Assembly (NCBI RefSeq): GCF_019175385.1
Contig: NC_083341.1
Location: 18,422,203-18,486,202, forward strand
DNA length: 64,000 nucleotides
From: Lycium barbarum
Lineage: Eukaryota; Streptophyta; Magnoliopsida; Solanales; Solanaceae
Direction: 5' to 3'
The stretch's first letter is position 1; each line of letters begins with the position of its first letter. The position numbers and the translations under genes were made by a program. The notes beneath the pieces are model-generated. The model had not been told where the DNA came from. It saw only the letters and a program-made list of their open reading frames with translations, and ran no database searches. Positions 1 through 10,360 of the stretch are shown piece after piece.

Positions 1-326
1 TTGCCGAGTCAGAGTATCTATGTTATGGTGTATTGATTTATGTTAGAGACTTTGCGAACAGAGTCATGTATACAGTATACCAGTCTTGTAAGCGGCTATT
101 TAAGCCGATGTATCATTATGCATTACTTTACAGATTTATATGATTACAGATCTTATTTGACTCGAGAAAGACGAAAAGAATGTTTTCGAAAAGCTTCCAT
201 TATGCATTTCATTTCATGACTTAAGAGTCCTGTGATATTTATGAGTATAACGAGAACCAACGGGTTCGCTCGGCTCTAAGTAAGGGTCGGGTGCCCATCA
301 TGCCCTATCAGGATTGGGGTGTGACA
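1..326 (+). mobile_element. 3' end of a Ty3/gypsy-type LTR (partial, runs off the window)
   Basis: The sequence ends in GGGGTGTGACA at 326, a typical TG...CA LTR end. It matches the last part of the fully delimited solo LTR at 43204-46038: both carry the block around TGCCGAGTCAGAG, the phrase GTTAGAGACTTTGC, and GGTCGGGTGCCCATCA just before the terminus. The LTR lies in the sense orientation on the + strand. Its 5' end is outside the window, so the target-site duplication (expected CAAGA, 327-331) cannot be confirmed. It interrupts the DUF1985 pseudogene on the other strand. Confidence 0.8.
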
Positions 327-331
327 CAAGA

Positions 332-1116
332 TAACATTTCAGCTTTTCTTCTTTATTTAATCTAGGCACTCTTATCACCGACAATAGCTTGTCTGATGTA
401 ATCTTCTTCTTTCGAGTAACCTTTGCGTAGAATTCTGCCCCTTTCTTAATTGCCCTGTCCTCTCTAGATTCGGAGAGATATGATCCAGAATTTAAACCGG
501 TGATCAACGCAAATTCCTTCAAACCAAAATATGTAGGCTTGTCGTTCACGAGGAACCACATTTCACGCTTCTTTTTCTAGACCACATGACGAAGAAGCAT
601 ATAGTGGATCATCCGTACGTTGAAATTGATGAAGAATTTTGACAGCTTTCTAAAGTGACCAAAACATGAACGCTTCCACTTTTTCCTTAGTTATTGATCT
701 CTCAACACATTGTTAAATTCAACTAACAACGATAGCCTGCTCCTAACAGAAACTTTTGCTGCAAAAGATTCATAATCATCCAGCCAATTGATCAAGCCAT
801 ACTTTTCAACGTTAATTGTCTTTGCACAATATGGCAAGGACAAAGCATCAACATCTTCAGCAGCACTAGAGTGTTTTGAACCATGCTCAGATACACTCTC
901 AACTCTACTATCAGCTTTATCTCCATTAACACTACACTCATCAATAAGGTCTGAGTGGGATGCACTCTCAGCGTCTGCACTTCTTTTTCTTTTTCTATCT
1001 CGGCTAAGTTCTTCACCTATTCTATTTTTATCCTTACGGTTCGCATTAGAACGAGTTTCAACCATAGCACAAGAACGGGGGAGTATTTTTCCTCCTCTGC
1101 CTCTACACCTAGGCAT
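332..1116 (-). pseudogene. DUF1985-domain gene remnant
   Basis: Read on the minus strand, a basic, charged N-terminus (two possible starts, at the first Met of the 1116-691 frame or at MVETRSN a little inside) leads into a segment with the family signature YFGLKEFALITGLN near 480-530. This is the same signature as FGLREFALITGL in the gene at 60944. The reading frame is broken between about 690 and 565 by a stop and frame changes, so no intact protein is possible. The C-terminal side is cut off by the LTR ending at 326. DUF1985 proteins in plants are mostly carried by Mutator-like transposons with a ULP1-type cysteine protease. The domain call rests on the signature block and its neighbours; the protein function is not known. 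Confidence 0.7.
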
Positions 1117-1735
1117 TTATACAATCTATATACAAACTATGGAGTCGTGGATCAACCACGATATAACAATAATCGACCAAAGTCTATTAATAGACCATAT
1201 ATAATTTCAAAAAGCAAAAACATAAAAATAAAGATCGAAGCAGGCAAAATAAGTATAAATAACACATATTTCGACGAAAAAAACAGGCAAAACAACAAAG
1301 GTTTTGAAAAAAAGCAGATCTATATGAACACTAGTTTTTTATCAAGATTGAAAAAAGAAAAAAAAATCAGGGCAATATGGAGCTCAAAATGCTCCAACGG
1401 AGTTGCAGAGTTAAAGAAATTACCTGTTTACGACGATCAAGGTGTATTGGAGCTTGGGGAGAGGTGGAAGTTTGAGATTTCCAAGCTAGAAAGAGAAATA
1501 AAGAAGAGCAAGGGACGGATGAGAGAGAGGGGGTGTTTGTGTATTTGTTAGAAGTCAACTGGACTTAAGTGTATAACTTAAAACTTCCAATCTTTTTAAA
1601 ATTATGAAAAGTACCCCATTCCCATTTTTCTAAACCCTAATACCGAAAAACAATTGAAAAAGAAAATGAGTGGCCATATTCCCAATTAAAACTTAGAAGT
1701 GGCCTTCTATACAAATCTTCTCAACTTAGTACTAG
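1117..1735. other. No gene seen; upstream flank of the DUF1985 remnant
   Basis: AT-rich DNA without a credible coding region. It is upstream of the minus-strand DUF1985 remnant and may hold its leader and part of its transposon end (for example the repeated GTGGCC phrases near 1665-1705), but no terminal repeat could be fixed. Confidence 0.4.
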
Positions 1736-2162
1736 GGGTGTCAAATAGGAGTTGGATTGCATTTAGAGGGGTTAAAGTGAGCTGAATTAATAAATAAGCG
1801 GGTCATCAACACAAGTTACTTGGGTTAAAATTGATTGGGCTGAAATGTGCTAACAAACGGGTCATAACTCAATCGGCTCAATTCTTACTATGTTTTTAAT
1901 TTCTTTATTTATTTTTTATAATTTATTTAAGTACCTAATAATTGTTTTTAATTATGGTTATATATAACATATCAAACAAAAAAAAATCTTTAAAAAGTTG
2001 ACAAGATTTCTCATGAGTCAGTGTGGGTTCATCTCAGCCCAACTTTTAGATGGACTGAATCTAAATTGGGCGGGTCAAAAGGACTGAGTTAATCAAACTA
2101 TTGACCCGTCAAACTTGAGCGGGTTGTGCGGCTCATGTTTTCATGTGCTAATTTTGACACTC
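1736..2162. mobile_element. MITE-like element with GGGTGTCAAA terminal repeats
   Basis: The left end GGGTGTCAAA (1736-1745) is matched by TTTTGACACTC at 2152-2162, an inverted repeat of about ten bases. The interior is full of short GCGGGTC/GACCCG motifs and has no coding capacity. The layout resembles short non-autonomous hAT-type elements of plants, but no clear target duplication is visible. It lies about 0.5 kb upstream of the CYP78A start codon. Confidence 0.55.
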
Positions 2163-2577
2163 ATTTCCAGTACTTTTAATGAAACATAAATTTATGTATA
2201 AAAATTCATTAAAATTAACCCATAATTCTAAAAATATAATATATTAATATTAATTGCTAGCAATCTTAAATGTAAAAATTATCAAACTTAAATCGGGAAT
2301 CCGCCTCTATTTTATTAACGCCTGTGGCCTCAGTTGTTTCCACCTTAATTCGTCAATTATCATGCATTCGTGCGTCGCTCCTCAATATTCCCTTCATTTT
2401 CCAATAGACTTCTGAATTATTACCTAACAGTTGACTCATTGTTATTCCTACATCAATACTACTAGTGGTATTATCCATTAACAATATTCGCACATCACGT
2501 GACAATTATTCTACTGACTAAAATTATGTTTCAGTTAATATTCTGTTCTATTCCCAAGCATAGTTCAAGTTTTTGCC

Positions 2578-2585
2578 TATATAAA
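2578..2585 (+). promoter_or_regulatory. TATA box of the CYP78A gene
   Basis: TATATAAA lies 101 bases upstream of the ATG at 2687. Transcription would be expected to start about 25-35 bases downstream, leaving a leader of about 75 bases that is rich in CTT/TTC pyrimidine tracts, as is common in plant 5' UTRs. Confidence 0.7.
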
Positions 2586-2686
2586 GCCACCCAATGCCTT
2601 CGTTTGTTATACCCCAAAACCAAAATCAATCTTTCTTTCTCACTTCTGCTCATAATATCTAATCCCTTCCTTCCCAGAAAAAAAAA

Positions 2687-4945
2687 ATGACTACACACAC
2701 AGAAAGCCTTTGGGTTTTCGCTTTAGCTACAAAATGCAAATCTTTCAACCCTATATGCTTTGCACTTGTTTTTCTTCTAGCCTGGCTAGTCATGCAGATG
2801 CTTTACTGGTCTTACCCTGGTGGCCCAGCTTGGGGTAAATACAGCAAGCTGAGAAAATATTTGCTGGTAAAAAATCCAATACCTGGGCCAAGAGGTTTTC
2901 CTCTGATCGGTAGCATGAACATGATGACTGGCTTAGCACACCAAAAAATTGCATCCATGGCCGAATATTGCAAAGCCAAACGTCTCATGTTCTTCAGCTT
3001 AGGCGAAACAAAAGTTATTGTAACGTGTAATCCAATAGTAGCAAAAGAAATATTGAACAGTTCAGTGTTCGTTGAACGTCCGGTAAACGAGTCAGCCTAT
3101 AAACTAATGTTCAACAGATCAATTGGTTTTGCTTCTTACGGTGTCTACTGGCGAACACTTAGAAAAATTGCTTCAACACACATGTTTTGTCCTAAGCAAA
3201 TTAAATCATCTGAAGCTCAACGGTTTGAAATCGCGAAGCAAATGGTCGCGATTTTAGAACGGAGTACTCCGTCCCTACAGGTTCGGGATGTGTTGAAAAA
3301 GGCGTCGTTGAACAATATGATGTGCTCTGTTTTTGGGAGAAAGTATAGTCTTATTGATCGTTGTAACGACGAGATAGAAGAATTGAGCGAGTTGGTTGAT
3401 GAAGGTTACGAGCTTTTAGGCATGCTTAACTGGTCTGATCATCTACCTTGGTTAGCTGAATTTGATTTACAGAAAATTCAGCATAGGTGTGAACAACTAA
3501 TGCCTAAAGTGAACCGGTTCGTTGGTAAGATCATCGATGAACACCGGGTTGAACCTAGTAGTGTTCATCGCGATTTTGTGGATGTTTTGCTCTCTCTTCA
3601 AGATTCTGAGAAATTATCGGATTCTGATATGATTGCCGTACTTTGGGTAAGCAACCATATACTTCTATTTAAGTTTATACACGGAGTTTAAAAAGTTGAG
3701 GAAGGCTTTTAAAATTTATGATTTAAATATATTTCGTAATATTCGTGTGGTTATATTGAACATATCATGACAATATTGTAATTGCTATTGGTTCAAAGTT
3801 AAAAACATGTCATTTCCAAACTGAACTGGTTTCAAAGTTAAAAACCTGCATGTTAGAAGAAAATAGTTTTATTTTTCTTTTGAAAAGAGGAAGTATAAAA
3901 AATAAAAAATAAAAACATAACCAATCATTCCTATTCTCCCTAAGCGAATAGTCAGTCCTCCTTTTCCTTTCTTTTAGTTTAGGATTCCTCTTCTTTTTTG
4001 AATAAAATAAAATAAAATAAAATATTCAGAGAATATATTCAAGGTTAATGCTCAGATTACTCTTTGAATAAGCCATTTATAATTTCATAATCTCTCTTAT
4101 TCTGAAGCAACCACTGTTTCTTCTTGTTTCATTCTTAAGGGGGAATAAGTTGATTCTTGAAATAAACTTGATTTGGACAAAAACTTTCAATCAATTATTC
4201 TTAGTTGCACTTACAATACTATCTATTTACGAGTAGCAGAATATAGTGACACTAAATGATGATAATGAACACTGGAGAACTTAAAGCTAATTTCAATTTC
4301 ATGTTGTCACATATTATGTAGGAGATGATATTTAGGGGAAGTGACACGGTGGCAGTATTAATAGAGTGGATACTAGCACGGATGGTACTTCATCCTAATG
4401 TTCAGTCCAAGGTACAAGAAGAGCTAGACAGGATTGTCGGAAAATCGCGGTCAGTGATGGAGTCCGATGTAACGAACATGGTTTATCTGCCAGCCGTAGT
4501 GAAAGAAGTACTCAGGTTGCACCCTCCAGGCCCACTGTTGTCCTGGGCCCGTCTATCGATAAAGGACACGACAGTGGACGGGTACCACGTACCTGCAGGA
4601 ACCACGGCTATGGTGAACATGTGGGCCATCACGAGGAGTGAAGAGGTTTGGGCGGATCCACTTGAGTTTAAGCCCGAAAGGTTCATGAACGAGAACGAGC
4701 CTGTGGATTTTTCGGTGTTGGGGTCTGACCTGAGACTGGCACCATTTGGTTCCGGAAGACGAACTTGTCCTGGAAAGACACTGGGCTTGACCACGGTCAC
4801 TTTTTGGGTAGCATCGCTTTTGCATGAGTTTGAATTCGGGCCAAGTGATGAAACCAAAACCGTGGATTTGTCTGAAGTACTAAGGCTTTCTTGTGAAATG
4901 AGCAACCCGCTGACGGTGAAGGTGCAACCACGACGAGTTCCATGA
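2687..4945 (+). CDS. CYP78A: Cytochrome P450, CYP78A subfamily (two exons, 527 aa)
   Basis: Exon 1 is 2687-3646, the intron is 3647-4321 (GTAAGC...TGTAG, phase 0), and exon 2 is 4322-4945. The protein has an N-terminal membrane anchor (about residues 20-41), the proline-rich hinge PIPGPRGFP (64-72), the oxygen-binding helix motif FRGSDT (324-329), ExxR (E382-R385), PERF (438-441) and the heme-binding [10 protein letters not shown] with Cys469. The single intron just before EMIFRG and the phrases [20 protein letters not shown] and [14 protein letters not shown] fit the CYP78A6/8/9-like clade. These ER-anchored monooxygenases act non-cell-autonomously to enlarge organs, seeds and fruit; the substrate is unresolved. 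All P450 signatures are present and length is normal, so the gene looks functional. The exact orthologue cannot be fixed by eye. The intron carries a short AATAA-type repeat at 4001-4023. Confidence 0.95.
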
Positions 4946-5418
4946 AGCTCCTCGCATCACAAGCCAGGGCGCTACCCAAGAAATGTAACTAAAACACCAC
5001 TATATGTTGTTTTCGGTACTGTGTGTCTTTACTGTATTGTATTGTTACTTTAAATAAGAAGTATGTTCTAATTGTTAAGTAGTACTTTATATTTGTTGTA
5101 ATGTATTATTGAACCCGTTGTTAAGTTAACCAATTTATGTAACAAATAATTTTGTGTAATGGATTGGTTATGTTAACTATTTTTCTTTCTTATACTGCCT
5201 GTTCTTTTGAATTACTTGATTCTCTGATAACTAGAACTGTTAAATGTGATACATCTTATAAAATAGTTAGCCATAATAGAACTATCATTAAGAAAAGTTT
5301 CATTAAAAGATGCACTTGTCTAAAGAAATCATCATACAAAAACATACTGCAATAAAGAAATTACAAACTGCTGAACAATATAGCTTAAGCGGATGTGCAT
5401 AGATTTCCTAAATTACTA
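4946..5418. other. 3' flank of CYP78A, no gene
   Basis: AT-rich sequence with polyadenylation-like AATAAG and TTTGTA motifs near 5055-5110. I see nothing else in it. Confidence 0.5.
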
Positions 5419-5654
5419 CTTCCCCGTCTCAATTTATGTGATATTGTTTGACTAGATACGGAGTTTAAGAAAAAAATGAAGCTTTTTGAAACATGTGGTC
5501 TAAAACAAGTCATAGATATTTGTTTGACTGTAAATCATTTCATTAAGAGTAAAATGTGAAGTTTTAAGCTGAATTATTTTTTAATATAGCAATGTATCAT
5601 TCTTTTTGCCACAAACTAAAAAGAAAAGTGTATCACATAAATTGGGACATAGCG
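5419..5654. mobile_element. Stowaway-type MITE, 236 bp
   Basis: It is flanked by TA on both sides (5417-5418 and 5655-5656). The left end CTTCCCCGTCTCAATTTATG pairs with the right end, which reads AAATTGGGACATAGCG. TA duplication, CTCC..GTCTCAATTT-like terminal repeats and size fit Stowaway (Tc1/mariner-derived) elements. No coding capacity. Confidence 0.75.
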
Positions 5655-5802
5655 TAACTAAATAATCATGCATTAAATTTTTGGATAAAAATAAAAACGT
5701 AAATCCTTTATGTTTAAAATATTATTTATATTAGATTGAATGCGTTTGATTCTGTTTCAAACGTGCATACCACCAGAAGAAAAGACAAAAACACACACAG
5801 TA

Positions 5803-6905
5803 AAGAAAGAGAAAAAAAAATCTTCTCAACCTTATGATCTCATAATCGATCAACGAATTGTTGGATTAAGTGATTTGAGATGTTATTACTTATAATATTA
5901 GCTACTTGGTTGTTCAATCCAATATTCCAATTGAACAAAAGTCTCCTTTTGTTTTGTTATTGTTGTTGACTGGTTGGGTCCCAAAGATACATCTTGAAGT
6001 TGAAAATGTTCTGCTCCATCATCATGACAATATGGGATGTGACTTGTTTGGTTTATAGGAAGAGGTAAACACAGATAATTGTAAATTTAACAAATCGCGG
6101 AGGTAAAATGTACCGGGTGATTTCTACTTATTTATTCTAAGTCTTGTTGATTAAAGTTATTACCTACACTAATGAAAAATATCAAGTATCCTAAATATTT
6201 CAGGCATATTTGCATGAAGTTCAAATATATATATGACTGAACTTCATTCATATAATGCTGAACTTCAAACACTTTTGCATAAAATTCAGATATGTATATG
6301 CCATGTCCGTCCTTGTATGCCTGAAAGGCTGAAATTCAGGTAAACAATTCTTATCCAAAGAAAGAGAAAACAAATTCTTCTCAACCTTATGATCTCATCT
6401 CATAATCGATCAACAAATTGTGGGATTAAGTGATTTGAGATGTTACTTATAATATTAGCTACTTGGTTGTTCAATCCAATTGAACAAAAGTCTCCTTTTG
6501 TTTTGTTATCGTTGCTGACCAGTTGGGTCCCAAAGATACATCATGAAGTTGAAAATGTTTTGCTTCATCATCATGACAATATGGGATGTGACTTGTTTGG
6601 TTTATAGGAGGCAAACACAGATAATTGTAAATTTAACAAATCGCGAGGTAAAAAATACTAGGTGATTTTTACTTATTTATTCAAGTCTTGTTGATTAAAG
6701 TTATTACCTGCACTAATAAAAAATATCAAGTACCCTAAATATTTCAGGCATATTTGCATGAAGTTCAAACATATATATGACTGAACTTCATGCACATAAT
6801 GTTGAACCTCAAACATTTTTGTATGAAATTCAGACATATATATGCCAAGTCCACCCTTATATGCCTGAAAGACTGAAATTCAGGTGAATAATTTTTTATC
6901 CAAAA
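5803..6905. repeat. Tandem duplication, two copies of about 555 bp
   Basis: The phrase CTTCTCAACCTTATGATCTC occurs at 5822 and again at 6377, and both copies then run in parallel through TAGCTACTTGGTTGTTCAAT, GACAATATGGGATGTGACTT and CTGAAATTCAGG. Copy 1 covers about 5803-6357 and copy 2 about 6358-6905, with small insertions, deletions and scattered substitutions. No open reading frame is shared by the copies. Confidence 0.85.
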
Positions 6906-7472
6906 ACAACAACTTGTTTCGAATTATAACAATCCAACACATGATTAAACACTCAAATCTACTCCAAATGAGCTCAAAGTGGATATATAAGTCCAAATAT
7001 CATAACGGATAAACCCAATCCAATTTGTCAAAATAACAACATTTCTAACAAATCCATTTTATAATAATGGTGATTAGCCATTAATGTTTTCAAGCTTTAT
7101 CAGTGCCACCTACTTGATTAAACTCACATTTCATATTCGAAATTCAAGATCCACTTCTTCAAAGTATTATGCTTCAATTGTTATAAATTTGAAAAATTTA
7201 TTGTACAACAGCTAAAATGATAAAGGAGAAGGAGGAGGAGGAGGAGTAGAAGAAGAATAATGAAGACGAGACACTTTTGTCTGAAGTTATGTATATTAAA
7301 TATCAATTAAACTTTCTTTAAAAAATAAAAATTAAGTGGAGTATCCAGATTTTTAATCTGGTATGAATTTTTAGCCGCCATTTAAAAAGTAATAGAAAAA
7401 TAGTCACACTTAAATGCAAAAATAGAATTTGGAACAAAATAACCCTACTATAAACACGAAAGAATTTATAAA
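6906..7472. other. AT-rich intergenic DNA, no gene
   Basis: No coding frame, terminal repeats or RNA genes seen. A short GGA repeat lies at about 7228-7250. Confidence 0.5.
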
Positions 7473-7553
7473 AGTTTGAAGGCCATGATATGTTCCTTGG
7501 TTTTAAACTTATAAAGGTTTGAATCCTATGAATCCTTCCTTGATTTTGAAACT
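7473..7553. repeat. Degenerate ~40-bp minisatellite, left part
   Basis: Units of the type TTTGAACCxxATGAATCCTTCCTTGxTTTTGAAACT start at about 7473 and 7517. Further units lie at 8822-8865, between the solo LTR and the Helitron, and at 22494-22600, after the Helitron. The array is therefore host DNA that was split twice by insertions. Confidence 0.6.
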
Positions 7554-8815
7554 TGATGTGCCGTGAAATTACGGGATATTTGATGCTAATTTTTTAAGCT
7601 TTTGTGACTCTTCAAGCACTTTTGTTGTTACTTTTCGTGTATTTATGTCGTTTTGTAGAATAAGATGTCCAGAGAGCATAACGGAGCAAAATGGAGCAAA
7701 AATGGCTGAAATGCGGCACATGCTAGCAGCACATGCGAGTAGCATGTTGTGCATGCGAGCAACACTTGCGGCAGCATGTGCTGACAGAGATATTTGCACA
7801 ACATACTATAGTTTGGTGCAACATGCGACTGGCATGTTGCACATGCGACACAAGATGCGAGTAGCATGTTGTGCACGCAAGGTATTTTTGTCCAGATTTT
7901 GTTCCCGTTTTGACACTTCTATAAATAGAATGCTATGGTTTGTAAAACTCATCTTTGGCCATTCAACACAAGCTTTGGAACTAGGTTTTACACCACACCT
8001 TTGGAGGAGAAGATTGGAGCTCTTTAATGATAAATTTCTCAACCCTTTCTTCAATTCCTTGCTTTGTATTGCATATTTAAGGGTGTTGTATTTTATTCCA
8101 TTACTTGAATCTTGTTTATGATATTATTCATTATCAAGTGTTGTATTAAAACTCTTGTTATGCTTATGTATTGAATGATTTTTATTGCTATTGAAGTGGG
8201 TCTTTGTTGTTTTAATTAATCTTGTTCTTTAATGTTTCTTAAGGGATTAGCTAATCTTAAGACTCGCTCATTTACTTTGATTGAGCTCGAAAGAGGAAAT
8301 CTAGGTTGGGAAAGATTAATTAACAAGAATTTGGGTCATTAAACCCATATAATAACTTGAGTTAGGAATAGGAAAGTTACTTGAGATTCAATTGGTTGTG
8401 CTTGATATCACACTCTAAGGCTTGGAAAAGCTTAGAGTGAAATTCATTGATTTGGTTGGAAGACTTTCAATGAGATTTTAGAAACCATTATCTATTAACA
8501 TAAACCCGCTCGTAGTTGTAAAATCATAAAATATATTGGATCGTTACTTGAGAGTTCCTTATATCCAAGCTTGTGGCCATTGATCATTTTATTCGCTTTC
8601 TAGATTAGTTTATATTTTTGCATTAGTTATAATTTTATCAAAAACCAAATTATTATCAAGTGTTTGGCTTAGCGTAGAAAGTGATAATTCCTTACTTGTT
8701 TAAATCACCTAGCATATTGTTCCTAGTGGGATCGACCCCGACTCATAGTTGGGTAAATTATATTGCATACGACCGTGTACACTTTCTCTTTGATGAGTGG
8801 ATTTGGACGTTATCA
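7554..8815 (+). mobile_element. Solo LTR, 1262 bp, TSD AAACT
   Basis: It starts TGATGTGCC, ends GTTATCA, and is flanked by AAACT at 7549-7553 and 8816-8820. Joining the flanks restores one unit of the surrounding minisatellite, which confirms the boundaries. A TATA box (TATAAATA, 7920-7927) lies just downstream of a GC-rich stretch (7707-7880) made of permuted GCATGTTGC/GCAACATGC words, including a perfect 10-bp inverted repeat at 7817-7841. The apparent reading frame at 7645-8121 lies wholly inside this LTR and is not taken as a gene. The lineage is uncertain; gypsy, perhaps Athila-like. Confidence 0.85.
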
Positions 8816-8893
8816 AAACTCCGTCTTTTGAACCCCATGAATCATTACTTTGTTTAAACTATAAACTAGTATTAGTACCCGCGCGATGCGCGG

Positions 8894-10360
8894 AAAATAG
8901 GCTCAAAAAGTAGGCTAAGAATAAATTGCATTATAGCTTATGAATTCTTTTTTTTTTTTTTGGTTATAGTTTATAGATTCTGACTTGCTATATATTTTCT
9001 CACAATAATTTGTCTAATTACAATAGATGAAGTTCTTGTTAACAGAGATTGACGTTTTTATAAATACGTATAACTAATATTATTGTATGTAAGATTACTT
9101 AGCACCAATTTTGTTATTATTTTTAAGTCATCATCTTGACTAATACTATGATATATAATTTTGTAAAAATTGCTTCAACAGCTCCTATGACATGACCTAT
9201 AACACCCTATTGTTTTGTCAACTCAGCAAAGTTCAAATAGAAAAGAAAAAAATATTTCATCATATCGATATTGTAGTCTACGTGCATGCTTAAAATTGAG
9301 AATCCTTTTTTTTCGACAAATAATTAACATGCTATATATCCACTAATAACCACAAAGTAAATATGAAATAATTCAATAAGATATGAAGAGTTCTAAACTT
9401 TTTATTAGTCTGAGGCAGAAAATAAACATGAAGAGGTCTTCAATAGAACAAATTCTCCAACAACTTTGAGCTGACATTTTCTCTTATCTACGACTGAACT
9501 TATAAGGATACCTTTTTTATTCCTATATTTTTCACACATGCATTAAAATTTAAGTAAAATAATAGTGTATTGTTGCAATTCCATAATTAGTCATGAAATT
9601 CACAAAATTATAAAAGTAAACCATCTATATTTACAATTTATAAGTCCAGTATTTGAGAAGGGAAAAAAGTAAATAAAAAGTAAATATCATTATTTTATAG
9701 GCTTTATTATATATCAATAAATTCATTAAACACAACGCTCAATGAGAAAAAAATTGATAAGCATGAATAGTTAATGATCAGTAACAAAAATAGGAGAAGA
9801 AACAACTCTTGAGAGAAGCCATGATGGCAGGGATGACTTTGAGAAGAAAACGTTGATCAAGAGGTTAAAACATTGGAACCACTAAGTAAATTTAAACTCT
9901 GTGCTTTATTCTGCAATACATAACATAGAAAAAATATTTTAAAAAAAATCTCAAATGCTAACCTTATCACGTGAAACATCTGAATAAAATAACTACTTTT
10001 TATACGGCGCCAACTGCGAAGACAAATGAACTTGTATATATTTCAATAAACCAAAAATAAAAAAAATCTAGTCTAACAACAACATGTATTGTGTTATTAC
10101 CTCTGCTATTTCCTTGAGTAATTCCACAATTTTCTAAACCTAAACAAAAACAAAATTAAAAGTTTTTTTCTGCAAAAAATCATTCAATACTGTTAGAAAT
10201 AAAATACGGAATATAATAAAACAATATATTATATATAGTAACTGAAATTTTACTATCAATGAAAAGTGGATTGACATAGATATAAATAGACAATACAAAA
10301 ATATCAAACATCTATAATAAAATTTATAATGTAAATTTCTTATCTATGCCAATATATTTT
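8894..10360. other. Helitron interior, no gene
   Basis: Very AT-rich, no coding frame. A string with a start codon near 9820 is too short and unsupported to call. Confidence 0.5.

Noticed and set aside
4483..4905. Long minus-strand frames opposite the P450
   Set aside because: Antisense shadows of exon 2 of CYP78A; no family motifs.
7645..8121. 158-aa + strand frame rich in Cys/His/Met
   Set aside because: It lies wholly within the TSD-bounded solo LTR 7554-8815; its composition comes from the repeated GCATGTTGC words.
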